Below are positions 1 through 7,235 of a DNA stretch of 64,000 bases, one piece after another (positions within the stretch are counted from its first letter, which is position 1; each line of letters opens with the position of its first letter). The DNA lies in contig NZ_AP029019.1 in NCBI RefSeq assembly GCF_037101375.1, positions 124,001-188,000 of the forward strand. Direction: 5' to 3'. The notes below the pieces were generated by a model. The model did no database searches, was not told the origin of the DNA, and saw nothing but the letters and a program-made list of their open reading frames with translations. Origin of the DNA: Acidovorax sp. DW039 (GTDB taxonomy: Bacteria; Pseudomonadota; Gammaproteobacteria; Burkholderiales; Burkholderiaceae_C). The translations under genes were made by a program, and so were the position numbers.

Positions 1-249
1 GTGGTCAATGGCGAGCCTATTGCCCTGGTGCAAGAGGCAGGCAGCACGCGCTGGTGGACCCGGCCCACGCCGCTGCCCGCCAATGTGGAATGCCTCACCG
101 CGTTTGCGCAGGTGCGACCCGATCACCACAAGGCCGTGCTGTGGGTGACCCACGCCGAGGTGCCGGGCAGCCTGTGGGCCGACTGGGCCGAGCGCCTGGT
201 GGTGTACCGCCCGCCGGTGGGGCAGGCTGCAGACGCCACCACGGCCTGA
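1..249 (+). CDS. cbiG: Cobalt-precorrin-5A hydrolase-like protein CbiG, C-terminal fragment (partial)
   Basis: The frame is open from the first base, so this is the 3' end of a gene that starts outside the window; the GTG at position 1 is most likely internal. The visible 82 residues begin VNGEPIALVQEAG and carry a WW pair, the pattern of the CbiG central region. In the anaerobic cobalamin pathway CbiG opens the delta-lactone of cobalt-precorrin-5A and releases acetaldehyde. The next gene, three bases downstream, encodes the CbiG C-terminal/CobE-like domain, so the CbiG functions are carried by two polypeptides. The N-terminal catalytic part is not visible, so the assignment relies on this conserved segment and on the cobalamin neighbours. 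Confidence 0.7.
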   Translation: MVNGEPIALVQEAGSTRWWTRPTPLPANVECLTAFAQVRPDHHKAVLWVTHAEVPGSLWADWAERLVVYRPPVGQAADATTA

Positions 250-252
250 GCC

Positions 253-717
253 ATGTCTGATTTTGCAAGCCATCCCCCCGCGCTGGTGGTGCCCACCTTG
301 GCCATTGGCCTGGGTTGCGACCGGGGCACGCCCCTGGCCACGGTGCAGCAATGCCTGCAGCAGGCCCTGGCGCTGGTGGGCGGCGTGCTGGCCGATGTGG
401 CGGTGCTGGCGAGCATTGAAGCCAAGGCCGACGAAGCCGCCTTTTTGCAACTGGCCGCGCAGCATGGCTGGCCCCTGCAGTGGTACAACGCCGCGCAACT
501 GGCCGCTGTGCCTGTGCCCAACCCGTCGGCCACCGTGCAGCGCTACATGGGCACCCCCTCGGTGAGCGAAGCCGCTGCCCTGCTGGCTGCACGGGCCGAT
601 CTGCGCGCCCTGGTGGTGGAGAAGCACAAGTTTCGCGGGCCCGATGGCAAGAACGCCACCGTGTCCATCGCCCGCATGGCGGCACCGTTGCCTCATCCCG
701 ATTCATCCCCGTCTTGA
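253..717 (+). CDS. cobE: CobE/CbiG C-terminal domain protein, cobalamin biosynthesis
   Basis: A 154-residue protein matching the CobE/GbiG family: GLGCDRGTPLATVQQ near residues 19-33, then the signature NPSATVQRYMGTPSVSEAAA around residue 91 and VEKHKFRGPDGKNATVSIAR near the C terminus. In CbiG proteins this is the C-terminal domain; as a separate protein it is CobE, whose exact chemistry is unresolved but which is needed in several cobalamin producers. It starts three bases after the preceding cbiG fragment and is followed 30 bases later by a CbiM-type permease, so it lies inside the operon. No clear Shine-Dalgarno sequence precedes the ATG, which suggests translational coupling. Confidence 0.85.
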   Translation: MSDFASHPPALVVPTLAIGLGCDRGTPLATVQQCLQQALALVGGVLADVAVLASIEAKADEAAFLQLAAQHGWPLQWYNAAQLAAVPVPNPSATVQRYMGTPSVSEAAALLAARADLRALVVEKHKFRGPDGKNATVSIARMAAPLPHPDSSPS

Positions 718-747
718 TCCCCGTCCGTTTTTTGAAAGGAAATCTCC

Positions 748-1413
748 ATGCACATCGAAATCGGCATCCTCTCGCCCGAAAAGCTGGCCTACGCTGGCGT
801 AGCCGCCACCGCACTCTTGGGCACCCATGCCTTGGGCCTGCTCAAAAGCCCCACTGCCTGGCTGCGCACAGCGCTGGCCGCGTTCTTCTTCAGCGTGCTG
901 ATGCAGGCGTGGCACCTGCCCGTGGGCCCGTCAGAACTGCACCTGGTGGGGGCCATGCCCGTATACCTGCTGTTTGGTTTCATCCCCACGCTGTTTGGCT
1001 TTGGCCTGGGCCTGCTGGTGCAAGCCTTGGTGTTTGAGCCACAAGACATGGCCCACCTGGCCGTCAACTTCCTGAGCCTGGCCGTGCCGTTGGTCACCGT
1101 GCACCACACTCTGGGCAAGAAGATGCAAGGCATCAGCGTGGCTAATGTGCTCAAGCTCGACGCCGTGTACTACGCAGGCGTGACGCTGATGGTGGGCTTC
1201 TGGCTGTCCATCAGCAACGATGCCGCCCCCGTGGCCGACTGGGCGCTGTTTGCGGCCTCGTACACCAGCCTGGTCGCCATCGAGCCATTGCTGACCATCG
1301 GCCTGGTGGCCTTGGCAGGCCGCTTGCAAGGCAATCGTTGGCTGACGGCTTGCATTGACGAAGGCCTGCTGCGCCGCGCAGCCCCCGCAGTCTCCGCTGC
1401 AGCGTCGGCTTGA
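748..1413 (+). CDS. cbiM: CbiM-like energy-coupling factor transporter permease (cobalt uptake)
   Basis: A hydrophobic 221-residue protein with five to six predicted membrane segments. The N terminus MHIEIGILSPEKLAYAGV resembles the MHIxxGILS start of CbiM, whose N-terminal His coordinates the metal. CbiM is the substrate-binding membrane component of cobalt ECF importers. An AAAGGAAA-type ribosome site precedes the ATG at 748. No CbiN, CbiQ or CbiO partner is visible in the window; they may lie upstream or be absent, as for solitary CbiM-like permeases. Its place between CobE and CobJ argues for cobalt supply to corrin synthesis; nickel is the alternative substrate. Confidence 0.8.
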   Translation: MHIEIGILSPEKLAYAGVAATALLGTHALGLLKSPTAWLRTALAAFFFSVLMQAWHLPVGPSELHLVGAMPVYLLFGFIPTLFGFGLGLLVQALVFEPQDMAHLAVNFLSLAVPLVTVHHTLGKKMQGISVANVLKLDAVYYAGVTLMVGFWLSISNDAAPVADWALFAASYTSLVAIEPLLTIGLVALAGRLQGNRWLTACIDEGLLRRAAPAVSAAASA

Positions 1414-1433
1414 TCTGCACAAGGGCTGACCCC

Positions 1434-2441
1434 ATGACCGCAGGAAAAATCATGCTCGTGGGCATTGGCCCCGGCAGCACCGAGCATATGACGGCGCGCG
1501 CCCGCGCCGCCATTGCTGAAGCCGACACCATCATCGGCTACGTCACCTACATCAAGCTGGTGGCCGATCTCATTGAAGGCAAGGAGATCATCCGCAAGTC
1601 CATGACCGAGGAGCTGGACCGTGCCATTGAAGCGCTGGCCCGTGCCCGCGAGGGCAAGAAGGTGGCGCTCATCTCTTCGGGCGATGCAGGCGTGTACGGC
1701 ATGGCCGGGCCCACGTTTGAGGTGCTGTTCCAGGCCGGGTGGACACCGCCCGCGGTGGACGAGAACGGTGTGCCCGAAGCGGGCGGCATCGTGGTGGAGG
1801 TGGTGCCCGGTGCCTCGGCCCTCAACAGCTGCGCAGCTCTGGTGGGCGCGCCGCTCACGCATGACTTCTGCGCCATCTCGCTGTCAGACTTGCTCACACC
1901 CTGGCCCACCATTGCGCGCAGACTGGATGCCGTGGCTTACTCCGATTTTGTGGTGGCCCTCTACAACCCCAAAAGCGGCCGCCGCACGCGGCAGATTGTG
2001 GAGGCGCAGCGCCTGTTCCTGCGCCACCGCAGCCCCGACACACCCGTGGCCATCGTCAAGAGCGCCTACCGCCGCCGTGAGCGCATCGAGTTCACTACAC
2101 TGGCCCACATGAGCGATGCCGACATTGGCATGCTCAGCACCGTGCTCATCGGCAACAGCAATACCGTGGTGCACAACGGCCTCATGGTTACGCCACGCGG
2201 CTATGCCAACAAGTACGACGTGCAGGCGGGTGGCACCACGCGCGAGGGCGAGCGCCCAGGCCGGTCGCTTTCCACGGGGCTCAACGGCTGGCTGGAAAAC
2301 CTGTTTGCCGACCACGCGGCGGGCGACACCATCGAAGCCCTGGCCCAGCGTCACCGCCTGCCAGTGGAATACATCCGCGACACCCTTGAAAACCCGCTGG
2401 AAGCCGCAGCGCAAGATGCCCCTGAAGAGGCTGAAGCATGA
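1434..2441 (+). CDS. cobJ: Precorrin-3B C17-methyltransferase
   Basis: A 335-residue tetrapyrrole methyltransferase. The SAM-binding GIGPG lies at residues 8-12, the family motif SSGDAGVYGMAGP near residues 78-90, and VPGASALNSCAALVGAPL near 123. CobJ/CbiH methylates C17 and contracts the macrocycle to the corrin. The start at 1434 is chosen because AAGGG lies eight bases upstream; an in-frame ATG at 1410 would overlap the previous gene. The family core is about 250 residues; the extra ~60-residue C-terminal tail (LENLFADHAAGDTIEAL...) resembles a small helical add-on seen in some betaproteobacterial CobJ. The stop overlaps the next ATG (ATGA). Confidence 0.92.
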   Translation: MTAGKIMLVGIGPGSTEHMTARARAAIAEADTIIGYVTYIKLVADLIEGKEIIRKSMTEELDRAIEALARAREGKKVALISSGDAGVYGMAGPTFEVLFQAGWTPPAVDENGVPEAGGIVVEVVPGASALNSCAALVGAPLTHDFCAISLSDLLTPWPTIARRLDAVAYSDFVVALYNPKSGRRTRQIVEAQRLFLRHRSPDTPVAIVKSAYRRRERIEFTTLAHMSDADIGMLSTVLIGNSNTVVHNGLMVTPRGYANKYDVQAGGTTREGERPGRSLSTGLNGWLENLFADHAAGDTIEALAQRHRLPVEYIRDTLENPLEAAAQDAPEEAEA

Positions 2442-2839
2442 GCACTGACAACATGAATGCGGCTCTGGCCGCCGATGCCATGCCCGCCGATGCGGCCACC
2501 CCTGAAGTCGTTCGCCCCAAGATCAGCGACTACCGCCGCCACTTGCTCATCTGCACCGGCCCACGCTGCACGCAGAACGGCGAGGCGCAAGACCTGTTCG
2601 ATAGCCTGGGTGCCAAGTTCAAGGCCGCGGGTTTGAATGATGGAGAACTGCGTGTGAAGCGCAGCCGCGTGGGCTGCTTTGCGGCCTGCAAGGGCGGCCC
2701 GGTGATGTGTGTGCAGCCCGATGGGACCTGGTACTACAACGTCACCCCCGCCAACATGGACCGCATCATCACCGAGCACCTGGTGGGCGGGCAGCCGGTG
2801 CAGGAGCTGGTGTTTCACCAGGGGCCCAGCGGCGGCTGA
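2438..2839 (+). CDS. Thioredoxin-like [2Fe-2S] ferredoxin in cobalamin operon
   Basis: A 133-residue protein whose ATG overlaps the cobJ stop codon by four bases, showing tight coupling. Cysteines at 39 and 44 (CTGPRC) and at 80 and 84 (CFAAC), with a fifth at 91, fit the ligand pattern of thioredoxin-like 2Fe-2S ferredoxins. Proteins of this type occur in cobalamin clusters (CbiW-like) and probably supply an electron in corrin synthesis, for example to cobalt reduction before adenosylation or to ring contraction; the partner is unknown. The first 28 residues are a low-complexity Ala/Pro leader. It is the last gene of the operon and is followed by a hairpin. Confidence 0.8.
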   Translation: MSTDNMNAALAADAMPADAATPEVVRPKISDYRRHLLICTGPRCTQNGEAQDLFDSLGAKFKAAGLNDGELRVKRSRVGCFAACKGGPVMCVQPDGTWYYNVTPANMDRIITEHLVGGQPVQELVFHQGPSGG

Positions 2840-2847
2840 CTTTGTTT

Positions 2848-2902
2848 GCTATTTATTTAATAGCTGCCTGCGCTTTTCAAATAAGCGCAGGCGGGCATTT
2901 TG
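2848..2902 (+). repeat. Dispersed GCGCTT palindromic repeat, copy 1 (likely also terminator)
   Basis: The 10-bp arms GCCTGCGCTT (2866-2875) and AAGCGCAGGC (2883-2892) form a perfect hairpin, followed by GGGCATTTTG. It begins 9 bp after the ferredoxin stop, so it can end the cobalamin transcript. The flanking GCTAT...ATAGCTGC and the core match copies at 10033, 24401, 30490, 38801, 47955 and 49093. Confidence 0.75.
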
Positions 2903-2937
2903 ATGGATAAGCGCCGGAGGGCGCTTTGCACGGTTTG

Positions 2938-3384
2938 TCAGAACCGTTGCGGCTCCCCTGCAATACGGCGGAACTCTGACAGCGCCACTGAAACGCAGGC
3001 CAGAGCCCAGAACACGGGGTATTCATAGCCCCCCATGTTCCACAGCCAGCCAAAACCCTTGGTGGTGTGCAGCGCATACACCGCAATCGCCAGCGCTGCG
3101 GCGGCCCCCAGGGCAGCGTAGCGGGTGCACAGGCCCAGCACCAGGGCGATGCCGCAAGCGGCCTCGGTGAAGAAGGCCATCCACACCCACAGCTCGGCGG
3201 GCTGGAACCCGGCCTTGCCAAAGAACCCGATCGTGCCTGCTGACAGCACCCCGAACGATGAGAACTTGCTCATCGCGTGCGGGAACATGAACGCCCCGCA
3301 GATGATGCGCAGCAGGTTTTCTGCGCGGGTGATGTTGAAGTTGGATGCCTTGATCCGGAAGTCGTCGATGGTCAGCAGTGGCAT
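2938..3384 (-). CDS. DoxX family membrane protein
   Basis: A 148-residue protein with four hydrophobic segments. The segment RIICGAFMFPHAMSKF near residue 26 followed by a long loop and AACGIALVLGLCTRYAA near 75-92 is the DoxX pattern. DoxX-family proteins sit in the inner membrane and have been tied to thiosulfate:quinone oxidation, redox homeostasis or small-molecule resistance depending on subfamily; the substrate is not predictable here. It is convergent with the cobalamin operon and downstream of, but probably not co-transcribed with, the homocysteine methyltransferase gene (62 bp gap). Confidence 0.85.
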   Translation of the reverse strand: MPLLTIDDFRIKASNFNITRAENLLRIICGAFMFPHAMSKFSSFGVLSAGTIGFFGKAGFQPAELWVWMAFFTEAACGIALVLGLCTRYAALGAAAALAIAVYALHTTKGFGWLWNMGGYEYPVFWALACVSVALSEFRRIAGEPQRF

Positions 3385-3446
3385 GAAATTTACTCCTCAG
3401 TAAGTTTCATGTTAGGTAGCCACCGCGCCCGCCCGGTTGATGCAAA

Positions 3447-4475
3447 TCAAGGTGCTGTAACGTTGCGCAACACACCTTGGCTCAGTGCCTGGCGCTTGAG
3501 TGCGGCAATGTCCTGCGGGCTGGTGCGGCAGCAGCCCCCGATCAGGCGTGCGCCCTGGGCATGCCAGCGCATGGCGGCTTCGGCAAACGCATCGCAGGGG
3601 GCGGTGTGGGCTGCGGGTGCTGCGGATGCGTCCGCACCGCGCCATTGCTTGTCCACCGCGTCGTAGGTTTCGCCCGAGTTGGGGTACACCACGATGGGGG
3701 TGCGTGTGTGGCGCTGGATGTGCGCCACCAGCGAGGGGATGTATTGCGGTGCCGTGCAGTTCACGCCCACCGCCCACACCTGGGGCAGGCCATCCAGCGC
3801 AGCGGCGCAGTCGGCAATGCGCTCGCCCTGGCTGTTGTGTTCGCCGTCCTTGCACGAGAAGCTGATCCACGCGCCAGGGGCATGGCCACGCCCGTCGTCC
3901 AGCGTGGGCAGAAGGCTGGCGATGGCCAGGGCTTCGTCCAGGCAGGGCAGGGTCTCGCAGGCCAGCAGATCGGCCCCGGCGGCGGCCAGCACCTGCAGGC
4001 GCGGTGCATGAAAGCGCGCCAGATCATCCCGGCTCACGCCCTGGTAGCCGATGTACTCCGACCCATCGGCCAGCATCGCGCCGTAGGGGCCCACCGATGC
4101 AGCCACCAGCGGCTTGCGGCGCCCCTGGCGGTTGGCGGAGTTGGCCCAGAAGGCATCGCGTGCCTCGCAGGCCAGGGTGACGGAGCGGCGCATCAGGTCT
4201 GCCGATTCTTCGGCGGAATAGCCGCGCTTGCCAAAGGCCTCGAAGGTGGCCTGGTAGCTGGAGGTGGTGGCCACATCGGCCCCGGCCAGGAAGTAGTCCA
4301 GATGCACCTGGCGGATCAGGTCAGGCTGCTCGATCAGTAGCTTGGCCGACCACAGCGGGTCTTTCAGGTCGGCACCCCGGCGCTCCAGCTCGGTGGCCAG
4401 CGCACCGTCAAGAACGAACAGGCCTTGCTCGTCCAGCAGGGTTTGCAAGGGGTTTGCGGTGGGCGTAGAAGTCAT
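3447..4475 (-). CDS. mmuM: Homocysteine S-methyltransferase
   Basis: A 342-residue enzyme of the Hcy-binding TIM-barrel family, which moves a methyl group from S-methylmethionine (or SAM) to homocysteine to make methionine. The zinc ligands are visible as Cys240 in GVNC and Cys315-Cys316 in IGGCC. The N-terminal LDGALATELERRGADL motif is typical. The start at 4475 (MTSTPTANP) is preferred over a non-ATG codon 18 bases upstream. It lies 222 bases downstream of an amino-acid ABC permease pair on the same strand, which suggests that the transporter brings in a methylated amino acid such as S-methylmethionine; that link is an inference from position only. Confidence 0.9.
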   Translation of the reverse strand: MTSTPTANPLQTLLDEQGLFVLDGALATELERRGADLKDPLWSAKLLIEQPDLIRQVHLDYFLAGADVATTSSYQATFEAFGKRGYSAEESADLMRRSVTLACEARDAFWANSANRQGRRKPLVAASVGPYGAMLADGSEYIGYQGVSRDDLARFHAPRLQVLAAAGADLLACETLPCLDEALAIASLLPTLDDGRGHAPGAWISFSCKDGEHNSQGERIADCAAALDGLPQVWAVGVNCTAPQYIPSLVAHIQRHTRTPIVVYPNSGETYDAVDKQWRGADASAAPAAHTAPCDAFAEAAMRWHAQGARLIGGCCRTSPQDIAALKRQALSQGVLRNVTAP

Positions 4476-4696
4476 GATGAGCGAGGTCTGCAAAAGGAAA
4501 AAAGGGGGGCTACGAAATGGGGCTTGGAAAAGGGGCTGCAGGTGCCATGAGCCGCCGCAGGCAAGCCCGGCAAAGGTACGACAGGCCCTGTGCGGGGTGG
4601 CCGCTTTTCAGGCGCTCAAATGCACAAATCCGGCATTCGCCGCCAGGGATGCGCGGCAGCCCTGCAATGCACGCAAGGTAGCCGGAAAGGGGGGGC

Positions 4697-5440
4697 TCAC
4701 AGCCCCTGTGCCCTGCGCGCCCAGCGCCGCTCCAGCCAGCGCACGCAGGCCACGATACCCAGGGTCAGGGTGGCATAAAGGGCTCCTGCCACCAGCAGCG
4801 CGTCGGTGGTGTACGAGGCCACCGAGAGCTGGCGCGCTGCGCCCGTGAGGTCCAGCACCGTGATGGTGCTGACCAGCGCGGTGGCCTTGAGCTGGGCAAT
4901 GGCCTGGTTGCCCAGCGCGGGCAGGGCAATGCGCAGCGCCCGCGGCAGCACGATGCAGCGCATGCTTTGCCAGGGGGTGAAGCCCAGAGCCATGGCCGCC
5001 TGTCGTTCGCCCAGCGGCACGGCCAGCAGGCCCGCGCGCAGGTCTTGTGCCATGTAGGCAGCCAGGTTCAGCGACAGCACCGCCAGCGCGCACCAGGTGG
5101 CGTCTTCCAGCAACCACCACAGCGATGATTGCCGCACGGCCTCGAACTGGCTGAGGCCGAAGTACGCCAGAAACAGTTGCACCAGCAGGGGCGTGCCGCG
5201 CACCAGCGCGCCATACAGCCGGGCTGCTGTTGCCACCGGCCGCGGCCCCATGGCCGTGGCGATGGCCAGCACCAGTGCCAGCGCAGTGCCCAGCAGTGCA
5301 GAGCCCGCCAGCAGGCCCGCAGTCACGCACAAGCCGTCCAGCATCGGGTCCCACGCAGCTTGCACAGACTCCCAAGTCTCCAGCCAGTCCGCAGGCAGAT
5401 TGGCGAACCACGAGGTCAGGGTCAGGCCATCGGCGCTCAT
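4697..5440 (-). CDS. Polar amino-acid ABC transporter permease (HisM/GlnP type)
   Basis: A 247-residue inner-membrane protein with about five membrane segments. The cytoplasmic EAA loop that docks the ATPase is recognisable as VPLGERQAAMALGFTPWQSM near residues 139-158, and the N-terminal GLCVTAGLLAGSALLGTALA fits the His/Glu/Gln/Arg/opine permease family. Its ATG overlaps the stop of the upstream permease by four bases, and the two are expected to form the heterodimeric channel. No ATP-binding protein gene lies nearby on either side, so the ATPase must be encoded elsewhere. Confidence 0.9.
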   Translation of the reverse strand: MSADGLTLTSWFANLPADWLETWESVQAAWDPMLDGLCVTAGLLAGSALLGTALALVLAIATAMGPRPVATAARLYGALVRGTPLLVQLFLAYFGLSQFEAVRQSSLWWLLEDATWCALAVLSLNLAAYMAQDLRAGLLAVPLGERQAAMALGFTPWQSMRCIVLPRALRIALPALGNQAIAQLKATALVSTITVLDLTGAARQLSVASYTTDALLVAGALYATLTLGIVACVRWLERRWARRAQGL

Positions 5441-6153
5441 GCTGTGCCCCCTTGCAGGTGGGGCTCATATCCGCGCTGGGCGCGGCGTTCCAGCGCGGCC
5501 TGCACAGGGTGCGACAGTGCCAGCAAGGCCAGATAGGCTGCTGCCACAGCAAGGTAAAACACAAACGGCTGGTGGGTGAACTGCGCTCCCATCTGGGCCT
5601 TCTTGAGCAGGTCTTCCAGCCCCACCACGGACACGAGCGATGTGTCCTTGAGCAGCGACTGCCACAGGTTGCCCAGGCTGGGCAGCGCAATGCGCCAGGC
5701 CTGCGGCAGGCGCACCACCCAGAACACCTGTGCGGGCCGCATGCCCAGGGCCTGCGCGGCCAGAACTTGCCCCGCGGGCACGGCGGCAAAAGCCCCGCGA
5801 AACACCTCACTGGCGTAGGCCGAAAAAACCACCGACAGGGCAAACACGCCCGCACCAAAAGGGCTGATCTCGATGGCCCCGTCCAGGTGGTTGTTGATGA
5901 GGTTGGACAGCCCGAAGTAGCACACCAGCACGATCACAAACTCAGGCACACCGCGCAGCAAGGCTGTGGCCAGACCCACCCCGCGCCGCAGCCAGGAGCG
6001 TGCACTCAAGCGGCAGGCTGCCAGGGCCAGCCCCAGCAGCAAGCCCACCGTCAGCGAAGCAAACGCCAGCTGCAGCGTGACCCATACGCCCTGCAGCAGC
6101 GGCAGGGCATAGTCCGCCAGGGGGCCTGTCAGCAACTCCAAAGGGTTCTCCAC
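5437..6153 (-). CDS. Polar amino-acid ABC transporter permease (HisQ type)
   Basis: A permease of about 238 residues with the family segment LLQGVWVTLQLAFASLTVGLL at its N terminus and an EAA-type loop VPAGQVLAAQALGMRPAQVF near residues 144-163. It pairs with the overlapping downstream permease. The start is uncertain: a GTG at 6153 follows directly after a run of T residues belonging to a terminator-like hairpin and has no Shine-Dalgarno sequence; a TTG at 6165 would start inside the hairpin arm, and TTG codons a few residues further on are possible. The close fit between hairpin and start may limit permease synthesis relative to the binding protein. Confidence 0.88.
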   Translation of the reverse strand: MENPLELLTGPLADYALPLLQGVWVTLQLAFASLTVGLLLGLALAACRLSARSWLRRGVGLATALLRGVPEFVIVLVCYFGLSNLINNHLDGAIEISPFGAGVFALSVVFSAYASEVFRGAFAAVPAGQVLAAQALGMRPAQVFWVVRLPQAWRIALPSLGNLWQSLLKDTSLVSVVGLEDLLKKAQMGAQFTHQPFVFYLAVAAAYLALLALSHPVQAALERRAQRGYEPHLQGGTA

Positions 6154-6193
6154 AAAAAAGCACAACGGCCCGGCAGTGTGCCGGGCCGTTGTG
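6151..6193 (-). terminator. Intercistronic terminator/attenuator between binding protein and permease genes
   Basis: A perfect 15-bp inverted repeat (6161-6175 with 6179-6193, arm CACAACGGCCCGGCA) with a three-base loop is followed on the minus strand by CTTTTTTG. It lies 11 bases after the binding-protein stop and directly before the permease start. The form is that of a Rho-independent terminator; inside an operon it would make the binding protein more abundant than the channel. Confidence 0.85.
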
Positions 6194-6204
6194 CCACGGG
6201 TCGA

Positions 6205-7014
6205 TTACTTGGCGGTGGGGGCGATGCTGAAAGGGAAGACCTTCTTGTTCTCTGCTGCAAACGTGCCGTCGGTCAGCACTTGCTTGATGGCGGCGTTGAA
6301 GCGCGCGCGCAGCGGGTCGCCCTTGCGCACGGCAATGCCCGTGCCTTCGCCAAACATTGCCACGTCATCAATCGGCTTGCCCACCAGTTCAAAGCCCTTG
6401 GCCTTGCCGGTCTTGGCCAGCCAGTCGTAGGCCACGGTGGTGTCGGTCAGCGTGGCCTGCACGCGGCCTGCCTCCATATCCAGCCAGATGGGGTCTTGCG
6501 AGGGATAGGCCTTGACGCGGATGCCCGACTTGGCCGTGGGCAGGCGCTTTTTCAGGTAGGTCTCGTGGTTGCTGCCGCTGTAGATGCCCACGGTCTTGCC
6601 GCGCAGGGTTTCGGGGTTGTCGGTGATGCCCGAGCCCGTCTTGGCCACCCATTGCACGGGGGCCAGGGTGAACAGGTCGGTGAAGTCCACCGCCTTCTTG
6701 CGCTCTTCGGTGATGGACATCTGCGCCAGCACGGCGTCGATCTTCCTGGCGCGCAGGGCGGGGATGAGGGCGTCAAAGTCCATGGTCACGAACTCGCACT
6801 TGGCCTGCATGTGCTTGCACATGGCGTGGGCCAGTTCAATCTCCATGCCCTTGAGCTGGCCGTTGGCGTCCTTGTATTCAAAGGGGGCGTAGTCAGACAG
6901 GGTGCCAATGCGCACCACATCGGTAGTGGCTGGCTGGGCGTGTGCCGTGGATGCCAGTCCTGTGAAGGCGATACCGCCAGCTGCCAGCCATTTCAAGGCA
7001 TTGCGTTTGAACAT
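6205..7014 (-). CDS. Amino-acid ABC transporter periplasmic binding protein
   Basis: A 269-residue precursor with a clear signal peptide (MFKRNALKWLAAGGIAFTGL, cleavage after AHA near residue 26). It belongs to family 3 solute-binding proteins: IGTLSDYAPFEYKDANGQLKG near 37-57 and GMEIELAHAM follow the ligand-lobe consensus of lysine/arginine/ornithine and histidine binders. It is the first gene of binding protein-permease-permease-homocysteine methyltransferase. Ligand specificity cannot be read from sequence; S-methylmethionine, methionine or a basic amino acid are candidates given the methyltransferase at the end of the run. Confidence 0.9.
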   Translation of the reverse strand: MFKRNALKWLAAGGIAFTGLASTAHAQPATTDVVRIGTLSDYAPFEYKDANGQLKGMEIELAHAMCKHMQAKCEFVTMDFDALIPALRARKIDAVLAQMSITEERKKAVDFTDLFTLAPVQWVAKTGSGITDNPETLRGKTVGIYSGSNHETYLKKRLPTAKSGIRVKAYPSQDPIWLDMEAGRVQATLTDTTVAYDWLAKTGKAKGFELVGKPIDDVAMFGEGTGIAVRKGDPLRARFNAAIKQVLTDGTFAAENKKVFPFSIAPTAK

Positions 7015-7235
7015 CTTCCTGCTCCAGATCGTTATGGGTTTGCTGCTGCGCGCCGCGGGGTGAAGCCTGCTGGCTGCGGGTGGGCTGAACAGGGCTTCAG
7101 GCCTGCAACAACCCTTCAGAAAAGCCCATGAGTATTGCCAACAAACTTGCGGCTAGGCGGCAAATTCAGCAGCCACTGTGCTGACTTTGTGCGCAGTGTG
7201 GTTTTGTCGCGCGGTTTGGCCGCATGTTCTGCCGT

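Noticed and set aside
4608..5858. A 416-codon minus-strand open frame over the two amino-acid permease genes
   Set aside because: Arg/Pro/Cys-rich, off-frame shadow of the overlapping permeases, which have clear family motifs.
5230..7131. A 633-codon plus-strand open frame opposite the ABC operon
   Set aside because: Gln/His/Gly-rich antisense of the binding protein and permease; no domain or ribosome site.
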